Part shown: positions 23,424 to 36,273 of the stretch, piece after piece
Layout of the letters: every line of letters begins with the position of its first letter
Position numbering within the stretch: position 1 is the first letter of the stretch
Assembly: GCA_025677815.1 (NCBI GenBank)
Contig: JAIXMP010000012.1
Coordinates: 434,001-498,000, forward strand
Length of the DNA: 64,000 nt
Direction: 5' to 3'
DNA from: Phascolomyces articulosus
Taxonomy: Eukaryota; Mucoromycota; Mucoromycetes; Mucorales; Lichtheimiaceae
The notes under the pieces: generated by a model
Databases searched by the model: none
What the model was told of the DNA's origin: nothing
What the model saw: only the letters and a program-made list of their open reading frames with translations
Program-made: the position numbers and the translations under genes

Positions 23424-24140
23424 ATGAAATCTTTCTCTCTTATTACTACCTTTTTCTTTGCTCTCCTTGCAACATTGACCCACGCGATCGTTTGGAACCC
23501 TGAAATGTAAAGATAGTTATCTTTTTTATGATAAGAATATGTATTGAATGATAAATATGATAAAGACTCATAGGTTTGAAATACTTATTTTTTAATGTTG
23601 TTAGTACTATTCCCAATTCTGGTACAAAATGGCGTGCAGGAGAAACTTACACTGTCCAATGGAAGACTACTGTTCTTGGTGAAAATATACCTGATAACGT
23701 AAAGTAAGTAGTAGTATATGCAATATTGAATTATTTTCAGAAAGGTGATGGGAAACATGCCATGTTTTGTACATTCTTCAACCATGTACTAAATCATCAT
23801 TCTAATCATAGTGGCACTATTAAACTTGGCTTTTTGGAAGAAGGATCTATCAGTGAAAATCTTCGTAAGTATATTTATAACAAAAAAAAAAAAAGAAAAA
23901 GGACAGGATGTTTGGAAGGGAATATACTCAATCAGTGGATGGATGGATGGATGGATGGCTTTGTTTATGTTTATTATTTTAGGCTGGGACTTGGCAAAGG
24001 ACTTCCGACTCAATTCCGGATCACAATCTGTGACTTTACCCGGTGATTTGGAAACGAAAATCTCGTATATTATTGTGGTGATGGGTGATTCTGGTAATGC
24101 TTCTCCCAAGTTTACCATTCGAGGTGCTCGTTCTCCATAA
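23424..24140 (+). CDS. Secreted Kre9/Knh1-type Ig-like domain protein
   Basis: Four exons (23424-23506, 23605-23703, 23812-23864, 23983-24140) give 130 residues. Seen: a signal peptide (MKSFSLITTFFFALLATLTHA), then ITIPNSGTKWRAGETYTVQW, GTIKLGFLEEG, and a C-terminal SYIIVVMGDSGNASPKFTI. This is the pattern of the Kre9/Knh1 N-terminal Ser-Thr-rich GPI-anchored family domain (PF10342 type), found in fungal cell-wall and extracellular proteins. It has neither the Ser/Thr-rich stalk nor a GPI signal, so it should be a small soluble wall or secreted protein. Intron 3 contains an ATGG microsatellite at about 23936-23957. Confidence 0.72.
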
Positions 24141-24960
24141 ACTATTTATAATAATTTGTTGCTAGCTTTCATATCTATTATTTTTACCCATTTTTGATTG
24201 TAAATATAAACATGCTATCTATTATAAAATATAAATATCCTTTTCATAATATTCTTTATTGTTGATGTTGTTATTTTGTTAATTCAATAAACGTAAAGTG
24301 ATATTATCATGTCTTTTTTTGAGTCGGTTAGACATAGTGTACAATCAATTAATATTTAGCTTAGTTAACATGATCTTGATACTCGGAAATGATATGTTCT
24401 TTATTGTTATTGTGAAACACTGTAACTAAGCCATGGAGGTTGCGTTGCTAATCCAATTATAAATGAATTTCAATAACAACAAAACGTAGCAACAAATCCA
24501 TCCATCCTCTGTTGTCTTTATTGTTATTTTCTTTGACTACAAATATGTAAATGTGCATGATTGTTATTAGAAAGGTGCTGGGAAAGAGATTTTGCCCCTT
24601 GTTTTACCAAGGGAAGAAGGTAATATTTTATTTAATTTATTATGCATAAAAAAAGAAGGTGGTAAGTATAACGATTGACAGTTATCAAGAAGGTTGCTAC
24701 AATAGTTTTCTTGGTTGCATCTTGTTTGCACCACGTTGAAATATATATATATATTAACTTATTCCTCGTTTGTTTCTAAAGACAATCCAAAATATGCTCA
24801 ACTAAAATAGGGAAGACAGCTATATATGTTGGACGTTTTTCTCGGTGTTTGTTTAAAAGTGGTAGAGGGAAAGTGTGCCTCGTAAGGGCCATATATAGTA
24901 ACTTCCCCTTTGATCATAATTTTATATTGCCAACAGCAAGATAATTTTTTATTCAAAATC
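24141..24960. other. Intergenic between convergent genes
   Basis: Spacer between the Kre9-like gene (plus) and the questin-oxidase-like gene (minus). AT-rich; nothing recognisable. Confidence 0.5.
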
Positions 24961-26502
24961 CTACTCCCAGGTTTCTTTATATCCAATTCCTGTAAAGACA
25001 AAATTTGGCATCTGAGCCGTTCCTTTTCCAGCCACATCCACTGTCAATTGCGCTGCCTTGAGGAATAGTAAATCTTGGTTCTTTCTTGTTACGAACGTGG
25101 AGGACGATCCTTCTACTTCTTTTTGATCGTTACCATCACTACTACCATAGACTATTTGAGCCAAAGCAATGGCACGTACAGCTTTGATACAATGAGGTTC
25201 TTCCGCTGCAAGAGCCAATCGAAATACGTCTAGCCAAGGTGTGTCACTTCCATTGATGGCCTGTGGTGATTTATATTCTGCAAGCAAATCCATTTCGATG
25301 GGCGGACGTCCTTGGGCAACATAATACATTAAACTCTCCAACATGTAATGAGAAAGTAACAGTTCTGCTTGTGTGGAAGTCAAATGAGGTACAAGTGTAT
25401 ATACTGCATGGACGGAAGTAAGGACATGTGTCAAGTCAAAATCAAGTTTTACTTCATGATTTTTTCGAATACCGGTCGCAGCTTCTATAAATATCCAATG
25501 GATAAAAAGCTCTTGCAAGTTGGACTCAATATCTTTTTTAATAAAAAAGAACAAGCCAAGAATAGCATTATCAATACATATTTCCACATTCTTTTTCTCT
25601 TATCCAAGTATAATAACAATATATTACCTTTGAAATGCCATTGACTCGCATATTCACGTAATTTGGCAACAGCTTTTGTATTTTCAAGTACAGAACGATC
25701 CTTAAATTGATCCGAAAAATGAACCACATCATCAAAATCCGGATCCCTACGAATCCTATTGATAATATCATAGATTGATTGTGTTCCGTTCTTTTTATTG
25801 AGTGTAGATGGTAATGGTTGATCGAGTGTTCCAAATAAGGGTACAAGTCGATGATCTGTACACGCTGCCATGGCTAAGGCTTCCGAAGCAATCTTTGGTA
25901 AATTGAATTCAGCAGCATAAGCCAAATGAATGGTTGGGTGATAAAGCGCTCCGAGAACCAAGGTAAGCATGTCATCCTTGAACATCCAATAACGAATTGT
26001 CTCCATCATTCCGAATTGTTTTATTTCTTCGGTGAAAAAATTCAAATAGCTGGTATAGGCGTTACGGTTACCGAGTTCCTGTCGATAAGTATTGCGTGTG
26101 ATGATTCCAACTGAATCTGGTATTGGGCGCATGTACGATGCGTGAGTATCATAAATTTCTTGTAATCTTTCCTTGCTGGCACCCAATGCATACGCTGCCA
26201 GGTAATGGTGCATCAGATGACTAATTTTTTTTTGTTTTAAATGTTAGTCTTTTACTCCCTCTTTTTTTTTGGGTCCAATGAGCATGAAGATCTGGAATAT
26301 TCACTAGTATGAAGAAGAAGTCTCGTTTTTATTTTGAAAATGATTTTTACCTATGAAAACCAATATTATTAAAGAAAATATCAAACTCTTTGTGGCACTT
26401 ATCGATCAATGGATGTCTTGTCAAGTTATTGGGTGCTGTTCCAGGAATATGAATAGCATGGTGTGATAAATTAGTAGTAGCATCAGATTTTTCGAGACTC
26501 AT
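24961..26502 (-). CDS. Questin-oxidase-like protein (DUF4243 / AflY-HypA family)
   Basis: Three exons (26502-26351, 26220-25628, 25532-24961) give 438 residues, the usual family length. Seen in order: IPGTAPNNL, FNNIGFHSH, HHYLAAYALGAS, YMRPIPDSVG, a central YHPTIHLAYAAEFNLP, REYASQWHFKG, then GRPPIEMDL, EEPHCIKAVRAIALAQ and LKAAQLTVDVAGKG. The family is linked to oxidative cleavage of polyketide-type substrates; the substrate here cannot be told. Its closest relative in the window is the truncated gene at 1-1573, from which it differs by lacking the intron in the middle of that gene's YHP region. It is inside the unique segment bounded by the two inverted arms. Confidence 0.9.
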
Positions 26503-27200
26503 TATTATTTTTTTTACATAGAAAAAAAAGTTGTGGAAAAGAAGAAAAAGAGCATGAAAAGTGGTAAAGTCGACGCTCAGATAGTTTTTATATACAAATA
26601 ATAGATGATGCATGAACACATGCATAATTGTTTCGAATTATTAATGACTGGGTCAAATATTTTCTCAGTTACAGCGGTTTATGCATAATTTAGGTGTAAC
26701 CACCTTTTACAGGTCCATTTCTTGTAAATTTCAATGGCAGTGGTACATCATCACCATCGTCCCCCTCTTAAATTGATAAAGTAAATTAATTACGGACCTG
26801 CTTTCAGTGCCAAAATACAGAAATATCCCTTAAACACATGACCAATTACAAAGGTAGTATAATATAAATATTTATGTAGACAAGCTAAAATAGGTAATCT
26901 AAAAATCTTCAAATATCGTGATTACGTAGGTATATACAATACACTATTTTTCTCGATATACTAATGTGCTTGTTATGAAAAATCATCAAAACGATCAAAG
27001 TACAACATTAGGAGCGTCCATCTTCTACAACTAAATAGGGCATCACTGTATAGTGTGCCTAGAACAATACTAACCATAATATATTTTTATCATTTCGCAT
27101 AGGCATAATATACACCCGTTACAATTTATTGTACCTGCTTAGACCATGAATGTTGACGTAAGAATGTATAGTTATTTGTATTATTTAGAGTAGTATCAGT
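26503..27200. other. Intergenic next to the second arm
   Basis: No gene. The last ~45 bases before 27201 still resemble, at a lower level, the sequence beyond the inner end of the first arm (12664 onward). Confidence 0.5.
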
Positions 27201-30200
27201 AATATAACAACAAATAGAAAAAGAAACATATTTAAATATTGCGAGGAAGGAAAGAAAAGTTGTTTTATTACTTAATTAGGTACGTAAATAAATAAGAGCA
27301 TAACACCAAACAATCTATGTATTTTGTAATAATATGATTCAGAGGAAACGTGGTGTTTCTATTATATTTATAATGAAATACAAATGAGATATATCATTTT
27401 TTTTATACAACTGTTTCATATTATATTAATGGGAAAGTTAATCTTACCTTGATCTATTTTTTTGATTGTCTGTTATTTTGTATTTGTATGTATAAGACTC
27501 AGAGGGAAACAAAGTTCCTATTAATTATAATATAAATGAATACCGGTTAATAGACTGATCCATCGTCTGCTACTCGAAAAATGTTAATCTTATATATACT
27601 TACCTTGTTCTTGTACTTTTTGATTGTGTGTTTTTGTGTATATATAAAAGACTCAGAGGGAAATCAAAGTTCCTATTTATATAAATGATATGTAAGTTAG
27701 CAAAATCTTTCATACGACTATATAACACATTCATTATTACAGAAAAATTGAGCCTATTTACCTTGTTCTTTTATATTTTTTGATTGTTTGTTTTTGTATT
27801 TTGTATAATATAGTGGAATGTACCAACACATACATGGATCTACACAAATGAAACAGGTCGATCTGTATCGTTAAAAGTCGATGTTGATCCTCGTTACCCA
27901 TAGTCTTCGAATTTTTCAGGTCGACCTCTCGCTATCGGCTCCTAACCATACACATGGGCCCGAGTCATTTGTATAGACACACATACATATTGTTCGTCCA
28001 AGATATTTTTTTTTGTGTGTGTTTCATTCGTCCATAATCTAAAGTATATATGTATGTGAAAGTATATTAATATCTCTTGATATATATATTGTAATATTGA
28101 AATGAATATCATATATAAAACTTACTGGATCAAATGTTTTTTTTGTATACATGTTGCTTGGTGTTATGCTCAAATTTGTTTAGAGTATGTATGTATGTAT
28201 GTATGTATGTGTGTATGTGTGTGTATTTTGTTTTTCCTTCCTCTTTTTTTTTTTGTTATACCTGTAGTCATCCATTGCCAACAACAGAACCACTTTTGAT
28301 GCTGACACCCGGTCCCTTTCCCCACGAAAGAGGTTGTTTACTCGGCTAGTCTGTGACCCGAGCCAAGCAGACAACTTTGGATTCAGGGAAACAACTCTCC
28401 AGAAATAAAGGTAAGGGGAAAGTCTGGGGGTTGGATTTGGCATGGTTTGTTTCATGCTATGGTCAAAGGGATAAGGGACAGGCAGAATATAGATTGTGCA
28501 TCTTCAGTTTTTGATTCTGGTGTGCGTGTGACGCTGGTGATTCTTGTATAAGTAGTTGATGTGGGATAAGATGTAAAATGGGGTACATTTGTGATCATTT
28601 CACAAGAATACGTTTTTTTCTTTCTCCACTTGATGATGCATATGCTGGCAATAATAGAAATGCGCCAAGGAACAAGAAACCAATTGATATGTATATGAAA
28701 TATCAAAAAAAATATTGAACGATTTAACTGGATATCAAGGTCAGTCCATCGTCGTATCTGAAATAACAATTCCATTTTCCCATTTGGAAAAATGGAAATG
28801 TTATCGTCGCTAAGTCATAATGGTATATAATAGTTAGTAATGATTGTCACAATTAAACGTCACCGTTCATTCACTCATCCATTATTTTCTAAACCCTTTT
28901 CCCTGTTACTTGCCAAAAATATATATATATAAAACTTACCAAACATATATAATCCATATCCGCTTGTTTCCGTCGCTAAAATCGATCATTATATTTTGAT
29001 ATTCCACATACATACCAAAAGGCTCTTGCACCTTGACACTCTCCTATTACCACCAGCATATACATCACCAAGTGGAGAAAGAAAAAACGTATTCTTGTGA
29101 AATGATCACAAATGTACCCCATTTTACATCTTATCCCACATCAACTACTTATACAAGAATCACCAGCGTCACACGCACACCAGAATCAAAAACTGAAGAT
29201 GCACAATCTATATTCTGCCTGTCCCTTATCCCTTTGACCATAGCATGAAACAAACCATGCCAAATCCAACCCCCAGACTTTCCCCTTACCTTTATTCCTG
29301 AAGAGCCATTCCCCATCCACCAAAGCTGCCTACTTGACCCAAGTTTGCGCGGACTTTCTACCCGCTCCTGTATATCAAATATAAATTATTGGATGAGTAT
29401 ACTGATTTACACAATGATCCGGGGGTGTTTAAGAAAAAGCCTTACTTTATGGCACATATGCCATTGTATACGCCGTAAAAAATAACGGCTGGATGAAGCT
29501 TCAAAGAGCACGCAATCAGGCCGGCAAAACGAACCTATACATATGAATGACACAGGCATGTATCAGTGTATATCAACATAAGAAAGCAACAATATTAAAT
29601 ACACATTTATAATAATCAACATACCTCTAATGGCAACTACGGCCATGTTTATCGCAAAACGGGACAAAACTACAAGAACTACAAAAAAAAAAAAGCAAAA
29701 AACAAAAAACTATATTTACAAATGATTAGTCAAACTGTGGTATGTTTTGGATTGTAATCAGAAATTATCTTGTATACTGTTGCTTACCTCTATATTGGTA
29801 TAAAAACATGGATATAAAAAGAGGTATAAAGAACGGTATAAAAAAGGATATATAGAAAGGTATAAAAAGAGGTATAAAGAAAATAGGTATAAAGAACGGG
29901 TATATAAAAAAAGGTATAAAGAATGGGTATATAAAAAAGGTATAAGAAATGGATATAAGGAAAAGGTATAAAGAAGGTCCTATTAAAAATTAAACATAAT
30001 GTTAGTATGCAAGTAAAAAAACTGGGCGATAAATGAATCATTTCAATACTTTGTACTTACCGATAAAATATAAAAAGAAAAGAAAAGATAATGAGAGTTT
30101 TTTTTTTTTGTTTTTTTGTTTTTTACCTTTTTTTTTGTGGTTTTTGTAATTTTGAATTATTTTTGGGGGAAGGTGTTATAGAATTTTTTTGGTGCTTTTG

Positions 30201-31514
30201 TGGTTTTTTTTGTTGATAATGAAAGAAAAGAAAGGAAAGAAACACTAATGAAATAAATGAATGAATTAGAAAGTTAATATTTGACAAAACACGTAATGTG
30301 AAAATGAGAATAAAATTACTTGTACGTCCACGAACAACAAACAACTACCAATTATTGTATGAACAATCGTCCACTTCCATTTGCTCGAAAGCACGAAGAG
30401 ACAAGTTGCTCATTTGAAGAACAAGTTGTTGTTCTTCCTCTTCTCGTTGTTGCTGTTGTTGTTCTCGTTGTTGTTGGCAATGGATGAAATTGTAATAATC
30501 ATCGTCATAGTAATTGATTTGCCACGCATAAACAATGTTTTGGCGGCGTCGGTATCTATCTGCTCTCAATCTCTCCTATGCTTCTCGGTAATCACGAGCC
30601 ATAAGGCTTTCACTTTTTTCTTTTATTTCTTCTTCTACATACACCTCTTCTTCACCTTTTACTACTACTTCTCTTACTTTTACGAACTTACAGACAATTT
30701 GGTAATAAAACAAACATAACAATGGCCAAATGATGAACCAGAAAAAGACAGTGTAGCGAGGATGAATGAACAACAAAATAAGAGTTGTCATAGCAACATA
30801 GGTTTCGGCACGGTAATCAAGCATCTTTAAAAAACAGTAAAAAAAAAACACTAAGGCTGTCGCAAAGAAGAGAAAATCAAAGATTCGCGTCTTTGAAATA
30901 AATTTATTAACTAGCAGCCCCGCCACAGCCAAAAAACTATTACCATTATTTTTATCATTACTATTATCACTACTACTGTTATAGACCATTCTCTCTATTA
31001 TTATTATTGTTATTATTGAATAAAAAAATAGAAATGGCTGTAAAATTATTATTTTCCTAACAACTGTTCCTGAATTTATTGCCATGGTATCATTTTACTC
31101 TTTACGTGTTTCTCAGGTTATCCTTTTCTTTAGTGCTGGCCACAAAAAACTGTTTCAGATTTGCATTGTTTGTGGCGTTCGTGGCACCATCCAAAAATAG
31201 TATAGAATTTGACATTATTGAATTCACACCAAGTATTTACATAAAGGATTCCAATAAACTCATTTTGAGATTACCATGCAATAGCATTCTAAAGTAAAAA
31301 AAAAAAAAAAAAAAGAGGGATAGAAATCCCTCGAAAAATAGAGAGAACACTTTTATTAGCCTTATTTTTACAATATTTGTCAAACGTATATACTATTTTT
31401 GATATTAATAAAATAAAAAAAATCTTACCATAGTTTGTTTGCATATGAAGGTCGTGGTGTCAATTCACGATAATGCCGTATAATTATTCCTCTTTATACA
31501 ACAATGACAACAAC
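27201..31514 (-). repeat. Large repeat element, copy B (second arm of inverted repeat)
   Basis: The reverse complement of 8353-12663, essentially without change. Internal parts: tandem exon-like repeats at about 27304-27804, complementary-end unit at 27844-27972, 0.87-kb subsegment at 27297-28171, internal inverted repeat at 28404-29296 with its hairpin at 28764-28803, minisatellite at 29788-29979, membrane-protein ORF at 31085-30345. It differs from copy A by a poly-A run of 19 instead of 16 near 31297 and one base at 27470. Outside 31514 the sequence is unrelated to the left flank of copy A. Confidence 0.93.
30345..31085 (-). CDS. Element ORF, small membrane protein with internal in-frame TAG (copy B)
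   Basis: Identical to the frame at 8779-9519, including the in-frame TAG after residue 169 (here at 30578-30576). Having the same stop in both arms means it predates the duplication or was homogenised with it. Confidence 0.45.
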
Positions 31515-31870
31515 AAAAAAAACGCAATTCTTGATAGCAATTTCATATTTATAATGAATAATATAAATAACAATAATATATACTAAAGGTAATACATTTT
31601 TATTATATAGAACTCACTCTTGGGTTATTATACTACAAATTATAATGAGGTGTAGTGTGGGTATGGGTTTAATACAAATCATATTGGCTCATAATCATTG
31701 TATTTGTTGGGGGAGTATAGAAATTCTATGTATATAACAACCCAGTATCAAAAACAGGAAGGGGGGATCCAACTTTTTTTTGTGTGTCTTTCTTTTTATT
31801 GAAATAAATTCTAATTCGAACAATTCTACAAGAAAAAATATTCTCAAGTCATTATACTACGGAATCAAAA

Positions 31871-34060
31871 ATGGACAGCAAGAAGAGAACAAAAATACCT
31901 TTTTGTAATGCCCAAAATCACGGGAAAAAGGATGAAGTGTACAAAGCACAAGTACTTCTTGCCATTACAATGAATCTAGATCCTCTATAATGGGATTCTT
32001 ATTATTTAAGTAGAAATTCTATCAAGGGAACGGTTGTTACGAAACTGCCATGAAGGTGTACGGGAAAAGTACCGGTGCAGTAGAAAATGATACTTGGGAA
32101 GAAAAAGAATTACATCGAATGTGTTAAGAGATGAGAACACTGGATGCACCATGTTAAAAACAATCCGATCAATTTTAGCACGATGCTACATATACATATC
32201 AACCAAGATGATCTTTGAAAGATTGACAACAAATAAACAGGTCATTTTTCAATGTTTATTGATCTCCAAATGTTGGCAATATCCTATCTTTTATCCTTGA
32301 CGTGTTCTTTTTTGTGATAGTGCCACGATGGATTATATGGTTGTTCTCCCGCTTTTATCATGATGGAAAAAGTGATATATGCCTTGTATTACAGCAATCA
32401 ATTCAAGCAGTTGGATGCGAGAAAAGTCAGAAACAGATATCAATCGTCAGTATTGCAAAATGTAAACCTTGATCAAATCCAACAATTAAAGGTTAGTAAA
32501 TACTGTTATATTTATTACCACAAGAAAAAGAAAGTTCTCCTTTTTTAGTCGTATTTTCTCTAGGTTGGCTAGCCTTTGCTCATGTTTTTTTTTTACATAG
32601 ATACAACCCATATCATTCTACATATTCCAAAGGCGGGAAAGTATCTGAAATCCTTGAGACATGCTATTGACTATTTCCGAACTAAAGAAATATCCCAACA
32701 ACTGGTGGATGTAAAACAAGTTCTGGAGAATTATTGCCTTTAACTTGTCCATCTTGCTTTTACTATTACATCAATAACATTTCCAAAATCTCCAACAAGT
32801 AGTGCATTTAGAAACAAAGATGATTGCAAGTCCTGCTCAAAAATCATTAAACCCTTTCTTGTATGAATGGTAATGACGACCCAACAATAAGAAAACACAT
32901 ATCTAAACCTGCGAACGTTGATGATACACGACGATCCTTTGAAACATGGTATTTTAGGAGCATTATTTCAACAATCACCGAACCTATTGGCACCTAGTAG
33001 AACAGTAACAGGCAGTTGTGGGAATTAGGATTTCAAAATTTTTAACAAAGAGATACAAAGTACGACGGAACAGCTTGAACAACACTGTCTTGACCATCTC
33101 AAGTAACTTGTCGTGATCACAGATTATTCAAGATATAACGACGAATTTTCATCTACCATCGAAAAAAATTATTAATGAGTGTTCTTGCATTGATAAAGAA
33201 AAAAAAACAAAGACAAAAGCGATGATAGGTCCCAAGCATATGGTGATAACGCCACAAAAAGGAGCTTCATTGAAGTAATTTGGATCATTGTTCAAGAGAA
33301 AGGTCAAAACACATTTTCAACATTAACCATTAATTTTTTTAATTACCTATACCTTGATAGTGAGGAGTATGAAAAGAAAATGCCAAGAATTTTAAAACAA
33401 TGGCGTGAGCTTATCAATAACATACAAGGTCCTTTTCCAAACTGACATCATTGGAATACGTCGCTCAGTGAAAAAAGTGGATTTGGATAAAGTGTTTATC
33501 TCCTTGCTCAAAAAATCTCCTCATTTGAGAAATGTCTCTGTTGATAAACTGTGGTACATTGATCCATCCATCGTAGGTGATTTGTGTACACTTAATTCCT
33601 TGCAAAAATTCAAGTCTGTGTATTCAGTGATAACAAACGATGAGAATATGCTCAGTCATGAAGAACAGGACTTTTACGACATATCAAATTTATCAAATGC
33701 TTTGAGTTCAAGGCATCCTGGATAGCGGTTATTTTGCACAAATAAGAGGATTAAACTATCTCAAGATATCAAAATATAAATTGAAAAGTAAAGAAATTCG
33801 ATCCTTTGTTTGGACTTTCAGCCAGCATTCGAGCCCCAGGAACTTTTGTATGGAAAATTTTGAGTGTGTGCAACCTGAAGAAATAAGTCAAGTAATTGAA
33901 GGTCAAGGAGAATATGAACCGGAGGTGGATGGAGAAGAGGAAATGTATTAACAGAACCGTCGTCGTGTCCATGGTGATTCCCCTTATGGCGTTTTTGGAT
34001 CTGAAATGAAGATTCTGGTGAAGACGATATACCACACATGGGATATACATGATGTTTATA
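31871..34060 (+). pseudogene. Decayed TPR/F-box/LRR-type protein gene
   Basis: Pieces in shifting plus frames follow the order of fungal F-box proteins. An opening MDSKKRTKIPFCNAQ stretch (31871) stops after 38 codons. The F-box-like ERLTTNKQVIFQCLLISKCWQYP lies near 32220-32290. Then come long leucine-containing pieces (32360-32548 and 32600-32745) and a 106-codon LRR-like frame at 33405-33725 with LLKKSPHLRNVSVDKLW. The acidic tail ENFECVQPEE...EGEEEMY type lies near 33860-33950. At least four frame breaks make it non-functional. It starts about 350 bases outside the second arm. Confidence 0.5.
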
Positions 34061-34794
34061 ACGGTAAGTGTTATCCATGTATTTGATTATATAATTACGT
34101 AATATATACCATTATCCCTGAAAAAAAAAACAAGTACTCTATGATATTTTATACAAGTACGTATATTGAATAATTTGATAGAATATACGAAATTCATAAA
34201 CACTGGTATATAATAATTCTAAGTACATCATGTATATAAATAAGTTTAGTAGTATATATACATCATCCAACATTAATTAGCAAAAAACTCAATAAAAAAT
34301 TCCAAACAAAAACAAACATGAAATCTATCCTTTTTTTTCCACAATCATGATTCTACGAACCATGTGGACATACACAAAAAATGCTGTACAAAATATGCAA
34401 CTCCTAGAAGGAACGTTACAATTATGGCGTCATACAGCAATTTGCATTCTGATAATAAATATGGCAACCAAGAAAAAAAAACAAAATCACCTCCATTTTT
34501 TAACTAGAATTATATCGAGAATTCTATATCATTAATAATAATAATAATAACAATTTTAAGATGGGTCACTGAAAAAAATACCCTCACTTTTTTGTATGAA
34601 CAATCATCCCGATCATTCTCCTTTTTTTTGGTTCTCTTTATGCATAATAAAAATATAACAAAATGTGTTGTGGTTGGGTGTGAAGTTGCTGTGGATGGAT
34701 GGTTGGGATGATTGTAGTAAAAAAAAAAAACAAAAAAAAAAGAAAAGTGTATATAATATGTGTGTTTTTGTATATGTGTAAGTTAATATTCTCT
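34061..34794. other. Intergenic with one small ORF
   Basis: A 62-codon ATG frame at 34347-34535 (MILRTMWTYTKNAVQN..., ending in a Lys-rich run) is the only candidate. It has no recognisable family and no visible introns. The rest is AT-rich. Confidence 0.3.
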
Positions 34795-35656
34795 TCAAAC
34801 TGGTAATCGGTCTATTGGATCATCTTGTATAGAAGATGAGGAAGATGATTGTAATATACTATCGATGGATGTCCTTAACCCAACATCAACCACTAAATCA
34901 TGTCGATAAAACGGATCTTCGTCGCTGTCATCATTTGGTATGGTCGATGGTAGCATGAGTGTCAAACTTTCTGCACCAAGAGCAGAGACAAGGGGTGGTG
35001 GTATAGGTAAAGTGGTGACAGTACCATTTTCTGGAAGTTGGGATGATATGTTGGATGTGATGAATATTCGAATGACTTGTAGTACGTAAATGATCAAATC
35101 CAACATAATGACTCGTAATGGACTCGAATGGTATTCTATATATATGTATATGTATATGTATACATGGATATAACCATCAATATCGATGTGTATATATGTA
35201 TAGAGAGGTGTACTATCTGGAATAATAATGCGAACTTGTCATATACATATGGTAATAACTTACGGTTGCCAACAAAGTCAATGAGAATACCAGGTTGACC
35301 AGGTTCTGATGTAGCATGAATAAGTATACAAATGCCTAATTCCGCTGTGGCTATCCCCGTGGCTGTTCGCAATTTACGTGAATGGGCTCTTGGTGATAAT
35401 AATGGCTATAACAAGAATGGAGAATGTAAAGTTGTCTATTTTATTAGTTTCCATCTTTTTTATTTTTTTATATTTTTTTTGCCTAAAAATAATAAACCAT
35501 CTAGATTATTATTATTATTATTATTATTACCAGTTGAAGAAATATTCGAAAAATCAGGACAAGGAGGCTGGCATCGAGAAAATAAGTATATACAAAATGA
35601 CAAAATAATAACGAGTCCAACGATTGAATTACATCTAGCTTGCCATGGATGCTCAT
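34795..35656 (-). CDS. DUF1746 membrane protein, Dsc E3 ligase subunit 4-like
   Basis: Three exons (35656-35531, 35405-35264, 35135-34795) give 202 residues. Seen: an N-terminal SLDSLLFCHFVYTYFLDASLL, then a long amphipathic/hydrophobic region, GILIDFVGN, then SPLRVIMLDLIIYVLQVIRI. The [L/I]LIDF[I/V]G followed by R...LLDL[L/I]I.VLQ signature is that of fungal DUF1746, the Dsc4 subunit of the Golgi/endosomal Dsc ubiquitin ligase. The C-terminal 100 residues are acidic and Ser-rich (DDSDEDPF; SSSSSS) and presumably cytosolic. Intron 1 has an ATT microsatellite at its donor. Family assignment is good; complex membership is by analogy. Confidence 0.72.
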
Positions 35657-36273
35657 TACTGAGTTCGGAGGGGGGTTTTTTACACAAGTAAGGCTACTTT
35701 TTTTTTTTTACAACTCTTTTAGTACAAAACTGGAAACGTAAAAAAAAAAGTATAATGCTAAAATGTGAGCGGAATTTCTAAACGAATTTGGGACAAAAGG
35801 AAAGGAGGGAACAATCCTTTTCTTAATTTATAATCCCAAAATCCACAATGGCCATTATCTCTAAAAAGAAACATATATAAAATAAAAAATCATGTTGTTG
35901 GATTACATTATTATTATTATTATTATTATATTTTTGTATGCGTTTTTTGCGGAAGATATAGGTTGATTTGTAGTATACATTTGAAGTGGAGGAAACAAAA
36001 AAAAAAAAGGGCATAAGTGGATTTTTTTCATGATGAAATTAATAAACTACTAAAAGAAAAATAAAAGTTGTCTATAAAAAATATACAAGCGCCATTGTGT
36101 GAGTGTCTTTAGTGTATATCTTGTTTATATAATAGTCTGGGTAGGGAGAGATAATGATGATGATGGTGGTGATGGTTGTGAAGAAGAATATATATATATA
36201 TATACAACGTTGTTGCTGTTATTTTGAAAAGATAATAGAGAGTCGTATAAATGTGGTTGTATATAGGTTGGGA
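35657..36273. other. Intergenic
   Basis: Contains an ATT/AAT microsatellite at about 35905-35930 and T/A-rich runs. No gene was seen. Confidence 0.5.

Noticed and set aside
8353..31514. Possibility that the second arm is an assembly artefact.
   Set aside because: Different outer flanks, one base substitution, a homopolymer difference and decaying inner-flank similarity favour two real copies, though long reads would be needed to be sure.
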